Assembly: GCF_900104515.1 (NCBI RefSeq)
Contig: NZ_FNJL01000013.1
Coordinates: 1-64,000 of the forward strand
DNA length: 64,000 bases
Direction: 5' to 3'
Source: Paracidovorax cattleyae
Lineage (GTDB): Bacteria > Pseudomonadota > Gammaproteobacteria > Burkholderiales > Burkholderiaceae_C
Shown here piece by piece: positions 39,101-48,067 of the stretch (its first letter is position 1; every line of letters begins with the position of its first letter). The position numbers and the translations under genes are program-made. Below the pieces are notes generated by a model. It did not search any database. It had not been told where the DNA came from and was given only the letters and a program-made list of their open reading frames with translations.

Positions 39101-39702
39101 CCGTGCAGGGCCACGGAATCGGCGAAATCCGCCCCCAGGCCGGCATCGGCCGCCACCTGCTGCAGGAACAGCGGCCACACCCGGCGCACGGCCTCGGCAT
39201 CGTCTTCCAGCAGTTCGTAATGCAGCGGCAGCCCGCGCGACTGCAGCACCGCCAGTGGCGCGGTTCCGAGCAATGCGGCGAACCAGCTGTGGAAGGTGCG
39301 GATCTGCACCGGGCGGCCCGCACCCAGCACCTGCAGGAACAGGCCCTGCAGGCGCGCGCAGGCGTCTTCCGTGGCCTGCTCCGCCGGCACGCCCCGGGCT
39401 TCCAGCTCCGTGCGCAGCGCGGGCAGCGGCAGGTGCGAAAAAACCTCCAGCCATTCCAGCAGGCGCTGCCGCATCTCGCCCGCGGCCTTCTTGGTGAACG
39501 TGATCGCCAGGATCTCGTGCGGCCTGCAGCCTTCCAGTAGCGCGCGCAGGATGCGGGACACCAGCATCCAGGTCTTGCCAGCGCCCGCGCAGGCCTCTAC
39601 CGCCACGCTGCGGGCGGGGTCGCAGGCGATGGCGTAGAAAGCCTCGCGCTCCACGGGCCGGCCGTTGTGTTCATAGGCAGCCTGCACACGCATCTCCATC
39701 AT
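36166..39702 (-). CDS. addA: AddA/RecB-like UvrD-family helicase-nuclease
   Basis: A 1178-residue double-strand-break repair enzyme. EACAGAGKTWMLVSRI is Walker A (about residue 37), AITFTKKAAGEMRQRL motif Ia, LLIDEFQDTNPLQW Walker B, VGDPKQSIYRFRRAEP motif III. RLLTIHGAKGLEADAV and LYVAMTRARHCLALS are motifs V and VI. The C-terminal nuclease has WVLDYKSAAD. The tail ends in LPVQGSLFD after a Pro/Ala linker. Together with the downstream-listed AddB-like gene (upstream in transcription by about 170 bp) it should form a helicase-nuclease that resects DNA ends. The start is one of several ATGs near 39702. Confidence 0.9.
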   Translation of the reverse strand: MMEMRVQAAYEHNGRPVEREAFYAIACDPARSVAVEACAGAGKTWMLVSRILRALLEGCRPHEILAITFTKKAAGEMRQRLLEWLEVFSHLPLPALRTELEARGVPAEQATEDACARLQGLFLQVLGAGRPVQIRTFHSWFAALLGTAPLAVLQSRGLPLHYELLEDDAEAVRRVWPLFLQQVAADAGLGADFADSVALHGRSQTRKALESALAKRVEFELAEEGGVVDASVPPFHAQSPQWAGLDHPAQALAAEDCRARWLAWAAALGSESGKTPQKAGDAIVTAFCDIADLQERLEALRGALFVADEDRLTRHLEKFAAAQEAERELQALCVARRQHEAWLHQQRMARLTRALVAAFGALKRDRGWVDMNDVERTALVMLSDPVLSGWVQERLDARVRHLLIDEFQDTNPLQWQALHAWLAGYVGTGGGQQPPSVFIVGDPKQSIYRFRRAEPQVFRAAQAFVRQGLGGDLLACDHTRRNAPEVIAAVNAVMGAAQARADYAGFRDHTTESRDAGVLLRLPPIEDAADDAEDGQPQARPDPLVWRDSLVQPRHEAEETLRMRECQQAARWVADRIAAGVPARQIMVLARKRDRLSALQDALRDLHLPCVQPEKVELCEAPEVQDVVALLDVLVSPGHDLSLARALRSPLFGVDDALLVRVAAARREAERAAVPGPQEGGVPGWLELLADRALLDTELPALSHDLQLYRQWVDQWPPHDALDAIYRHRDVLARYAAAAPAPLRPGVLANLRALLSAALQQDGGRYLTPYAFVRALKRPGQRAPGRVDADAVRLLTIHGAKGLEADAVLLLDTDGRARKAETMGVLVDWPGELPAPRRFVFLASEASPPPSAADALAAEQAERQREEINTLYVAMTRARHCLALSCVRASQSAPGSWWNRVAPLAADVPQDTSGPAGGVRDGQDAAVDAQLPELPGWRDAAPLPMGPPPGAGLEAGAGTDVPAAGLPRERRAPSTPVSRQGEAMHQLLEQAGLAGRLPGAAAGGSARWTRARLQQLARDFELPAELAERAAAMASRILQGEGAWAWNSADIELAMDEAPIVHRGQTLRIDRLVRRSIDGRREWWVLDYKSAADPERQAELVEQMRRYRQAVQAQLPGEPVRAAFLTGDGRMVEVDSSSRSLPEPAQPLPSPTPAAGPSPAAVAAPPSGPLPVQGSLFD

Positions 39703-39875
39703 GGGTGTTCATCACGGCGGCAATCGCCAAGGCCAGCGGCGCTTGAGACCGGCGGGCCCCAGGCCAGCAGACGCCGCGCAAGGGCCGCCCCGCCGCGCTG
39801 GCGTCGTCCTCCTGCCCGCGAAGCGCAGCGTAGCGAGAGCGGGGGGAAGGCGCGTAGCGCCTCAGGGGAGTGGTT
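39703..39875. repeat. Palindrome-rich intergenic element between the addB- and addA-like genes
   Basis: This 173-bp stretch has no coding potential that I can support. It contains a GGCGC-gta-GCGCC hairpin at 39849-39861 and further G/C-rich palindromic segments, flanked by CTGGAGTGATTG-like and TTGGCGATTG-like sequence. It resembles the dispersed intergenic repeats with GAGGCGCTACGCGCC cores that I recall from Comamonadaceae genomes. Only one copy was noticed in this window, so the repeat nature is inference. Confidence 0.4.
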
Positions 39876-42497
39876 TCAATCACTCCAGAAATCCTTGCGG
39901 CACAGCCCGCGGGCAGAGCAGTAGTCGCACACCGCCCCTTCGCCGAGCGCCGGCAGCGGGTCACCTTCCGCGATGCGGGCGAAGTCGTGCAGCAGGCCCT
40001 CGACCAGCTGGTCGCGCAGTGCCACGACGTCTTCCTGCTCGAAGCTGCGGGTTTCGCCGCGCTCGCCGACGTTCACGTAGAGGGCGCGCAGTGTGTCGTC
40101 GCCCAGCAGCGCGGCATAGAAAGCCAGTTGCGTGTCCTCGGTGCCGGCGGCAATGCGGCGCCAGGTCGCGGATTCGCCCTCGGTCTTGTAGTCGATCACC
40201 ATCACCGTGGGCGGCTCGCCGGGCACGGAAGCGCGCACCGCGTCCACGCGGTCCAGGGTGCCGATCAGCTCCAGGGGCCCGAGCGGCTGCACGCAGCGCC
40301 GCTCCGCCTCGCGGAAGCGAGCGCCGCCAGCCTCGTGCCCTGCCAGCCAGCGCAGGTAGCCTTCGCGCAGGGCCGGCCAGCCAGCCGAGAACGGCAGGAA
40401 CTCGCCCACCGACAGCCGCTGGGCGCGGGTCGTGGCCTCGGCCGCGGCATCCAGCAACTGGCGGCGCGCTGCGGCGTCCTCCACCGGTGCATCGCGCAAG
40501 CCCTCGTGGAAACGCTGCAGCACGGCGTGCAGCCAGTTGCCGAAATCGCGCTTGTCCACCTCCGTGCCCAGTTCGTCCGACTCCTGCAGGCCCAGCAGCC
40601 GCAGGGCGAAGAAACGGTAAGGGCAGTGCCGCAGGTCCGAATAGGCCGACGACGATACCCTCGCGAGCGGCAACGCATCGCCGCGCGGCAGCGGCCTGGG
40701 CACCGGCGAAGGCGCCACCGCGCGCAACTCGCGCGGGTCGGTTCCCGCGCGGGGGGCCCCTTCGGCCTGCAGGGCCAGCACCAGCGGGCTGGCCAGCAGC
40801 GGTTCGCCCCCCTCGTCGCCAATGCGCCACAGCACGTCCACGTGACCCACCGACAGCGCGTGCGCCCATGCGGCACGCTGCGCGGCCTCCAGGTCTTCCC
40901 GCCGGGGCAGCCCCAGTTCCTTGCGCTGCTCCTTGGTCCAGGCGCCGGGAGGTTCCGGCGCGGCCTGCAGGCGCTTTTCATCGCATCCGGCGGCGACCAG
41001 GGCCGCGAAGGGCCGCGCCAGCATCTGCGGCAGGGGCACCACGACGGCGTCCGGGGCCCCGTCGCCGCCGAATTCGGGACGGAAGCGCCCCGCCTCCAGT
41101 ACCTCGTCCGCCCAATGCACGAACTCGGCCAGTGACAGCGGCCGGCCGGAGGCATCCAGCCCGCGCCACTCGCCTTCCTGGGCCAGGTCGAGCCGCAATT
41201 CCGCCAGCACGCGCAGTCCGGCGGCGTCCGCCTGCAGCCGCTCCCACTGACCCGTGGACTGCAGCAGCGCCCGCAGCGCGGCGAGCCAGCCTGGCAGATC
41301 GCGCGGGGCCTGCAGCAATGCGCGCCATGCTTCCGCACGCCGCACCAGCGCCCGCCAGCCCTCCGCCGTGGAGGAGCCTTGCGCTTCGGGAACGTCCGCC
41401 TCGGACGCGTCCTGCGCTGCCCCGGCCGCCAGCCCGGTGCTGCGCACGGCCGCCGCCCAGTCACCCATGCCGGCGCGCCGCAGCCAGCGCTCGGCCTGCC
41501 GCAGCGCCTCGGCATCGGCCGTGGGAACGTGCTTGAGCCAGTCGAGCACCGCATCGCCGGAGGCATGCGCCATGCAGGCGCGCAGGGCCGCCATCACCTG
41601 CGCCCCCGCCCGGGTGGTGGACAGCGTCCAGCCGTTCTCGTCGTGCACGCCCACGCCCCGCCCTGCCAGCAGCGCGCTGATGCGCCGCGTCAGTGCCCGG
41701 TCGATGGCCGCCAGGGCCACCGGCGTGCGGCCTTCGGCCACATGCCGCAGCACGCAGGCGGCCGCCCTCTGGGCCTCGTCCTCCGCGTCCGCAGCTGCCT
41801 GCAGCGCCACGTCGCCGGCGGCGGGGGCAGAAGGAGGACACAGCGGCAGCACGCAGGCGCGCTCCGCCCCCCAGAGGGCGCAGAGCGCATGTGCCAGCGG
41901 ATCGGGCTGGAATCCGTCCAGCACCACCAGGACGGGGGCGGCGGCACGCACGCGCGGCTCGAACAGCACGTCGGTGACGTGGCGCGTGGCCAGGGCCCAT
42001 TCCAGCGCGATGCGGGCGACCGCCGCTTCGTAGCGCAGGGCCGCGCCATCGGCCGCGGGGGGCAGCCACGACCGCATCCTCTCCGCCCAGGCCTCGCGGC
42101 CTGCAGGGGGCACGGCGGCGACCGCCGGCGCGAGCTGGCATGCGGCATCGAGCAGCGGCCCCGCCAGCACGTCGCGCTGCCCGCCCAGTCCCGCCCGGTC
42201 CAGCAGGGAGCGGGCGGTGAGCGTGTCCCGCGCCGTATCGCGCGCCAGGTCGTCGCCTTCGGGCACGAAAGTCGCCAGGCGCGCGGCCCAGTTGCGGGTG
42301 GTCTCGAAGCGCGGCGCGAAGCCGTCCGGAAAGGCGCTCGCCCAGCGGCGCTGGGCCTCCCCCATGAGCTGGGCGTAGGGAACGAGCACCACCGCCGCGC
42401 CCGCAGGCTGCCCGGTACTGCGCACGAAGCGGTCCAGATGGTCGAGCAGCACCTTCCAGGCATCGTTCCGCGATTCGGTTTTCGCTATGACTGTCAT
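39876..42497 (-). CDS. addB: AddB-like PD-(D/E)XK nuclease with iron-sulfur staple
   Basis: An 873-residue partner of the helicase above. The N-terminal part is a decayed helicase-like region without a good Walker A. The C-terminal third is the nuclease: VMVIDYKTEGESATW supplies catalytic Asp and Lys. Four cysteines of an AddB-type 4Fe-4S staple are present, the first in LRHCPYRFFAL and three in VCDYCSARGLCRKDFW. The start MTVIAKTES at 42497 was chosen over the longer frame to 42587 because the upstream part overlaps the trxA promoter region. The start codon lies inside a perfect 19-bp palindrome. Confidence 0.88.
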   Translation of the reverse strand: MTVIAKTESRNDAWKVLLDHLDRFVRSTGQPAGAAVVLVPYAQLMGEAQRRWASAFPDGFAPRFETTRNWAARLATFVPEGDDLARDTARDTLTARSLLDRAGLGGQRDVLAGPLLDAACQLAPAVAAVPPAGREAWAERMRSWLPPAADGAALRYEAAVARIALEWALATRHVTDVLFEPRVRAAAPVLVVLDGFQPDPLAHALCALWGAERACVLPLCPPSAPAAGDVALQAAADAEDEAQRAAACVLRHVAEGRTPVALAAIDRALTRRISALLAGRGVGVHDENGWTLSTTRAGAQVMAALRACMAHASGDAVLDWLKHVPTADAEALRQAERWLRRAGMGDWAAAVRSTGLAAGAAQDASEADVPEAQGSSTAEGWRALVRRAEAWRALLQAPRDLPGWLAALRALLQSTGQWERLQADAAGLRVLAELRLDLAQEGEWRGLDASGRPLSLAEFVHWADEVLEAGRFRPEFGGDGAPDAVVVPLPQMLARPFAALVAAGCDEKRLQAAPEPPGAWTKEQRKELGLPRREDLEAAQRAAWAHALSVGHVDVLWRIGDEGGEPLLASPLVLALQAEGAPRAGTDPRELRAVAPSPVPRPLPRGDALPLARVSSSAYSDLRHCPYRFFALRLLGLQESDELGTEVDKRDFGNWLHAVLQRFHEGLRDAPVEDAAARRQLLDAAAEATTRAQRLSVGEFLPFSAGWPALREGYLRWLAGHEAGGARFREAERRCVQPLGPLELIGTLDRVDAVRASVPGEPPTVMVIDYKTEGESATWRRIAAGTEDTQLAFYAALLGDDTLRALYVNVGERGETRSFEQEDVVALRDQLVEGLLHDFARIAEGDPLPALGEGAVCDYCSARGLCRKDFWSD

Positions 42498-42501
42498 AGC
42501 G
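42483..42501. promoter_or_regulatory. Perfect 9-1-9 palindrome over the addB-like start codon
   Basis: CGCTATGAC-T-GTCATAGCG spans 42483-42501, so the ATG at 42497 is part of one arm. It lies in the 117-bp space between divergent addB-like and trxA starts. It does not fit the LexA box CTGT-N8-ACAG. An unknown repressor or an mRNA hairpin that hides the start are both possible. Confidence 0.4.
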
Positions 42502-42614
42502 CCTGAGTCGCTATCCACCACATCGAGCAGGGAATGTCTTTCTGTCACAATCCCAGGACTGTATCCGCACCTTTCCCCACAATCCATTTACTTCGCCTCC
42601 ACAAGGAACGCGCC

Positions 42615-42947
42615 ATGGCCAGCGAACTGATCAAACACATCTCCGACGCCAGCTTCGAAGCCGACGTGCTGCAACCCGGCACCACGGTACTGGTGGACTA
42701 CTGGGCCGAGTGGTGCGGCCCGTGCAAGATGATCGCCCCCATCCTCGACGAAGTCGCCGATTCCTACCAGGGCAAGCTCACCGTGGCCAAGATGAACGTG
42801 GACGAGAACCGCGAAGTGCCCGCCAAGTTCGGCATCCGCGGCATCCCCACGCTCATGCTGTTCAAGGACGGCCAGCTCGCCGCCACGAAGGTCGGCGCGA
42901 TGAGCAAGGCGCAGCTGACGTCCTTCATCGACCAGCAGCTCGCCTGA
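42615..42947 (+). CDS. trxA: Thioredoxin 1
   Basis: A 110-residue general thiol-disulfide reductant of the cytoplasm. Active site [13 protein letters not shown] at about 29-41, cis-proline in [13 protein letters not shown]. The N-terminus [19 protein letters not shown] is typical of betaproteobacterial TrxA. AAGGAACGCGCC precedes the ATG at 42615. It is followed by rho after 261 bp, the same order as in many proteobacteria. A weak hairpin with a T-run at 43036-43062 could end its transcript. Confidence 0.96.
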   Translation: MASELIKHISDASFEADVLQPGTTVLVDYWAEWCGPCKMIAPILDEVADSYQGKLTVAKMNVDENREVPAKFGIRGIPTLMLFKDGQLAATKVGAMSKAQLTSFIDQQLA

Positions 42948-43035
42948 GTCTCCCGGCACTCCCGGTGCGCCAGGCCTGCATGCCCCTTGCGCACCGGCCC
43001 TCCCCCTTCCGGCACCCACTTGCCGGCACCCGTGC

Positions 43036-43062
43036 AAAGCCCCTGATGAGCGGGCGCCTTTT
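43036..43062 (+). terminator. Possible trxA terminator
   Basis: AAAG-CCC and GGG-cgc-CTTT arms enclose CTGATGAGC and are followed by TTCC. The stem is interrupted by a bulge, so it is a weak candidate. A CATAAT at 43068-43073, just after it, could be a -10 box for rho. Confidence 0.3.
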
Positions 43063-43186
43063 CCTGTCATAATCCGCATCGATCACCGGGCCAGCCCAGC
43101 ATCGGCCCCCGTCGCAGATCCTCCAGACCCGCCTGGACGCCATGAGCAGTCCCCCCGGCATGCGGTCTCCCCCTGAATTCCTATTT

Positions 43187-43201
43187 ACTCCGTTTCGGAG
43201 T
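43187..43201 (+). promoter_or_regulatory. Hairpin hiding the rho Shine-Dalgarno
   Basis: ACTCCG-TTT-CGGAGT forms a perfect 6-bp stem with a three-base loop. The GGAG at 43197-43200, 8 bases before the rho ATG, is within the 3' arm. When folded it would block ribosome binding, which suits feedback or growth-dependent control of Rho. Confidence 0.5.
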
Positions 43202-43208
43202 CACCCCC

Positions 43209-44471
<1,263 letters not shown>

Positions 44472-44501
44472 TCCGCGACACGCATCCCTGCGAAGGGCCA
44501 G

Positions 44502-44534
44502 AGGCCCCGCCACGGCAACGCAGCGGGGCCTTTT
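44502..44534 (+). terminator. Intrinsic terminator after rho
   Basis: AGGCCCCGC at 44502-44510 pairs perfectly with GCGGGGCCT at 44523-44531, with a 12-base loop and a TTTT run. It ends 24 bases before the stop of the convergent sbcC gene. In the other direction there is no T-run, so it should act on rho only. Confidence 0.85.
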
Positions 44535-44557
44535 CGCATTTCGCCCCCGGCGTGGGG

Positions 44558-47500
44558 TCAACTGCCGCTGCCGCTATGGCTCCCGGGGGTTACGGCGAAG
44601 CGGCGCTCCAGCGCGCTGTAACCCAGGCCCACGCCCTTGCGCACGCGGATCTGCACGGGAATGCGGTCCTTCACCGCCTCCACGTGGCTGATGATGCCGA
44701 TCGCCTTGCCGCCGGACTGCAGGCTGTCCAGCGCATCGAGCGCGATCTCCAGCGTGTCCGGGTCGAGCGTGCCGAAGCCTTCGTCGAGGAACAGCGAATC
44801 GATGCGGGTCTTGTGGCTCACGAGGTCGGAGAGCGCCAGGGCCAGCGCCAGGCTCACGAGGAAGCTCTCGCCCCCCGACAGCGTGCGCGTGTCGCGCACC
44901 ACGTCGGCCTGCCAGGTGTCGACCACCTCCATCTCGAGTTCGCCCCCGGCGCGGCGGGCTAGCTGGTAGCGGCCGTGCAGCCGCTGCAGCCGCAGATTGG
45001 CCAGGTGCACGAGGTGGTCCAGCGTGAGTCCCTGGGCGAACTTGCGGTACTTGGCGCCGTCGGCCGAGCCGATCAGGCCGTTCAGGTGCTGCCATGCGTC
45101 GGCATCGGCCTCCAGCGCCGCGATTTCCGCGAGCAGCGCCTGCAGGCCCTCGCGCCGGCGCGCGTCCTCCCGCAGCCGGCCGGCGATCTCGCCCTGGCGC
45201 TGCGCGGCCTGCGTGCCCTGCGCTTCCAGATCGGCCAGTTCGGTTTCCACCTCGGGCAATGGGCGGTCCGACAACGGCGTGGACAGCAGCGCGTCCAGGG
45301 CCTGTGCGGCTTCGCGGTGCAGCGCCTGCGCGGCGGTGAGCGACTGCCGGGCGCTTTCCACGCCATCCTGCAGGGCCTGCCGCTCGGCGGGCTCCAGACG
45401 CGCTGCGAGGAAATCTTCGACATCCGTGAAAGGACTTTCCGCCAGGGCGGTTTCCCAGGCGGCTGCCCTGCGCGCCACCTCTTCGGCCGCCACGGCATGG
45501 GCCTGCTGCTGTGCATCGCGCGTGCCACCCAGAGTGGCCAGGGCCGCTGCGTGTGTCTGCACGGCCTGCGCCGCTTGCTGCAGCAGCTCCTCCAGCCGAT
45601 TAGGCGCCAGCGCTTCTTCGCTCACACCCAGGAAGTCCTTTTCTTGCAAGGCATGGCGTTGCGAGGTGTCCGCCAGCGCATCCCGGCGCTGCGCCCACTG
45701 TTGCGCCACGGCCTCTGCATCCTTCGCCCTCTGCTGCTGCAGCGGCAGCTGCGCCAACAGGGTCTGGCGGCGGGCGCAGTCGGCCTGCCATGCCTCCAGT
45801 TCGCGCGTGCGATCCTGCAGCCAGCGCCCCGGCTGCGCAGGCAGGTCGTACCCGTGGTCGGCGAGCTCCTGTGCCAGTTCGCTCTCCATGCCCTTCAAGT
45901 CCGCCGCCACCCGATCGAGCGCCTCCACCAGCGACTGCAGTTGCTGCCTCTGGGCCTGAAGATCCCGCTCCGCCAGCGCCCGTGCCTGCTGCGCCGCGCC
46001 GGCATCGCGCTCGGCCTGCTGCAGCGCGCGTTGCGCCGATTCGCCGCGCTCGCGCGCCCGGGCGAGTTCAGCGCCATGGGCCTGCACATCGCCCACGGTC
46101 TGGGCATGCCGGCGCTGCGCGTCTTCCAGCAACGCGCTGTCGGTGCGATCGGCGGGCCACTCCAGGGCTGCGCACAGCGTTTGCCAGCGGCCCTCCAGCT
46201 CTGCCACCGCGCGCTCGCTGGCCGCCGCATCTTCGTGGGCGCGGGCTTGCTGCGCGTGCAGTGCGGCCAACGTGGCTTCGGACTGCCGCCGCTCGTCGGC
46301 GATGGCGTCCAGCGCGCGCCTTGCGCTCTCCAGCGCCGATTCGGTGGCGGATACGTCCAGGGCTTCGTAGGCCGCCAGGGCCGGGTGTTCGGTGGCACCG
46401 CAGAGCGGGCAGGATTCGCCGGGCCGCAGTTGCTGCCGGTGGGCTTCCAGCGACTGGATGCGCCGCTCCTGCGCAAGCAGGCGTTCCTGGTCGCGCACGC
46501 GCTGTTGGCCGTCGGCATGCCGCATGGCGAGCTGCTGCAGCGATGCCTCCAGTGCAACTGCCCGCCCTTGCCGCTCCGATTGTTCCGCCCATCGCCGCGC
46601 CTGTTCCAGCCGCTGTGTGGCGATGCGCTCCCGGCACTCCCGCGCCTGCGCCCAGAGATGCCCCTGCCTGGCGAGCCGCAGCGGCTCTTCGCGCCAGTAG
46701 GCCTCATCCCGGCCCGCCAGGCGCTCCACATAGGCGCCACGGGCCTGCTCCGTGGCCGCCTGTGCATCGGCCTGCACGGCGTCGGCATGCCGCGCAGCCT
46801 CGCCCGCGGCCTGCAGCAGCGGTTCCTGCCCGGCACACCGGTCGGCCATCTCCTGCCGCTGTGCCTGCGTCCGGCCGATCTCCTCCTGCAGCCGGGCCCG
46901 GGCCTGGAAACGGCTGCGCCAGTCGCCCAGCCGGTCGGCGAGCGCCGCATGGCGCGGATCGTCGATGCCCCCGGCTTCCAGCGCCGCCAGGGCCTCGCGG
47001 CCCGCCTGCCTCTCGCCGAGCCGCAGCACCGCGAGATGCCTGCTCACCACGGCCGCACGGTCCAGCGCCAGGGCATGCGCCGTGGCGGCTTCGGCCAGCC
47101 GGGCGGTGCTTTCCCGCAGCCGCAGCGCGCAGGCAGCCTCCGCCTGCTGCGCCGACTGCCACGCCGCGTGGACGGGTGACAGGCGCATGGCCGGCTCCGC
47201 GCGCCGCAGGCGCTGCACGTCGGCATCCCGCGCGGCCCAGGCACCGTCCGCCGCGATGGCATCGGCCTGTGCGGCGGCGCTGCGCTGCTGCGCCCGCTCC
47301 AGTGCACTGAACCATTCGCGCTCCTTCCCGGCCTCGGCGCGCCGGGCCCGAAGAGAGCGCAACTGCGCCTCCAGGCCCGCCGCCTCCTGCTCCAGCGCGT
47401 CGCGGTCCGGCGCGTCCAGCAGATCGACGCCTCCGGCCCGGGCCCGCGCCGCCTCCAGTGCGGTCCTCGCGTCGCGCGCGCGCTCGTGCACGCGCTGCGA

Positions 47501-48067
47501 GATGCGTCCGTAGATGTCCGTGCCCGTCAGCTCTTCGAGCAATTCCGCGCGCTTGCCGGCCGGCGCCTCCAGGAAGGCCGCAAAGCCCCCCTGGGCGAGC
47601 AGCATCGACTTGGTGAAGCGCCCGAAATCCAGCCCCGTCAGCGTTTCGACGTGCTTCAATTTTTCCTGCACCTTGGTCGTGACCGGGCGGGCCGTGCCAT
47701 CGGCCGCGAGGATCTCCGCCAGCTCCACCTGCGCGGGCTGCAGCGCGCCGTCGGGCCGGTCCCGGGCACGCCGCTGGCTCCAGAAAGCCCGATAGCGCCC
47801 CCCGGGCACGGCGAACTCCACCTCGGCGAGGCATTCGGCGGTGTGCCGCGTCATCAGTTCGTTGCCACCCTGCGAGACGCCACCGATGCGTGGCGTCTGG
47901 TGGTAGAGCGCCAGGCAGATCGCGTCGAGCAGCGTGGTCTTGCCCGCGCCCGTGGGTCCGGTGATGGCGAACAGCCCGCCGTCCGAGAACGGCACCTGCG
48001 TGAAATCGATGCGCCACTCACCCTTCAGCGAATTGAGGTTCTTCAACCGCAGCGACAGGATCCTCAT
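44558..48067 (-). CDS. sbcC: Exonuclease subunit SbcC (Rad50-like)
   Basis: A 1169-residue SMC-type ATPase that works with SbcD to cut hairpins and blocked DNA ends. N-terminal Walker A is ITGPTGAGKTTLLDAICLALYH; the zinc hook GESCPLCGATEHPAL sits near the middle between two long coiled-coil arms rich in Gln, Arg and Glu. The C-terminal part holds the signature TLSGGESFLVSLALALALSD and Walker B DSLFLDEGFGTLD. Size fits SbcC (about 1000-1200). Its ATG overlaps the sbcD stop (ATGA), so the two are translated together. Confidence 0.95.
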   Translation of the reverse strand: MRILSLRLKNLNSLKGEWRIDFTQVPFSDGGLFAITGPTGAGKTTLLDAICLALYHQTPRIGGVSQGGNELMTRHTAECLAEVEFAVPGGRYRAFWSQRRARDRPDGALQPAQVELAEILAADGTARPVTTKVQEKLKHVETLTGLDFGRFTKSMLLAQGGFAAFLEAPAGKRAELLEELTGTDIYGRISQRVHERARDARTALEAARARAGGVDLLDAPDRDALEQEAAGLEAQLRSLRARRAEAGKEREWFSALERAQQRSAAAQADAIAADGAWAARDADVQRLRRAEPAMRLSPVHAAWQSAQQAEAACALRLRESTARLAEAATAHALALDRAAVVSRHLAVLRLGERQAGREALAALEAGGIDDPRHAALADRLGDWRSRFQARARLQEEIGRTQAQRQEMADRCAGQEPLLQAAGEAARHADAVQADAQAATEQARGAYVERLAGRDEAYWREEPLRLARQGHLWAQARECRERIATQRLEQARRWAEQSERQGRAVALEASLQQLAMRHADGQQRVRDQERLLAQERRIQSLEAHRQQLRPGESCPLCGATEHPALAAYEALDVSATESALESARRALDAIADERRQSEATLAALHAQQARAHEDAAASERAVAELEGRWQTLCAALEWPADRTDSALLEDAQRRHAQTVGDVQAHGAELARARERGESAQRALQQAERDAGAAQQARALAERDLQAQRQQLQSLVEALDRVAADLKGMESELAQELADHGYDLPAQPGRWLQDRTRELEAWQADCARRQTLLAQLPLQQQRAKDAEAVAQQWAQRRDALADTSQRHALQEKDFLGVSEEALAPNRLEELLQQAAQAVQTHAAALATLGGTRDAQQQAHAVAAEEVARRAAAWETALAESPFTDVEDFLAARLEPAERQALQDGVESARQSLTAAQALHREAAQALDALLSTPLSDRPLPEVETELADLEAQGTQAAQRQGEIAGRLREDARRREGLQALLAEIAALEADADAWQHLNGLIGSADGAKYRKFAQGLTLDHLVHLANLRLQRLHGRYQLARRAGGELEMEVVDTWQADVVRDTRTLSGGESFLVSLALALALSDLVSHKTRIDSLFLDEGFGTLDPDTLEIALDALDSLQSGGKAIGIISHVEAVKDRIPVQIRVRKGVGLGYSALERRFAVTPGSHSGSGS

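Noticed and set aside
36517-39540. 1007-codon frame opposite the addA-like gene
   Set aside because: Low-complexity Arg/Gln/Gly composition; the other strand has a full set of UvrD helicase motifs.
42483-42501. LexA/SOS box controlling the addB-like gene
   Set aside because: The dyad does not contain CTGT-N8-ACAG; it is reported as an unknown palindrome instead.
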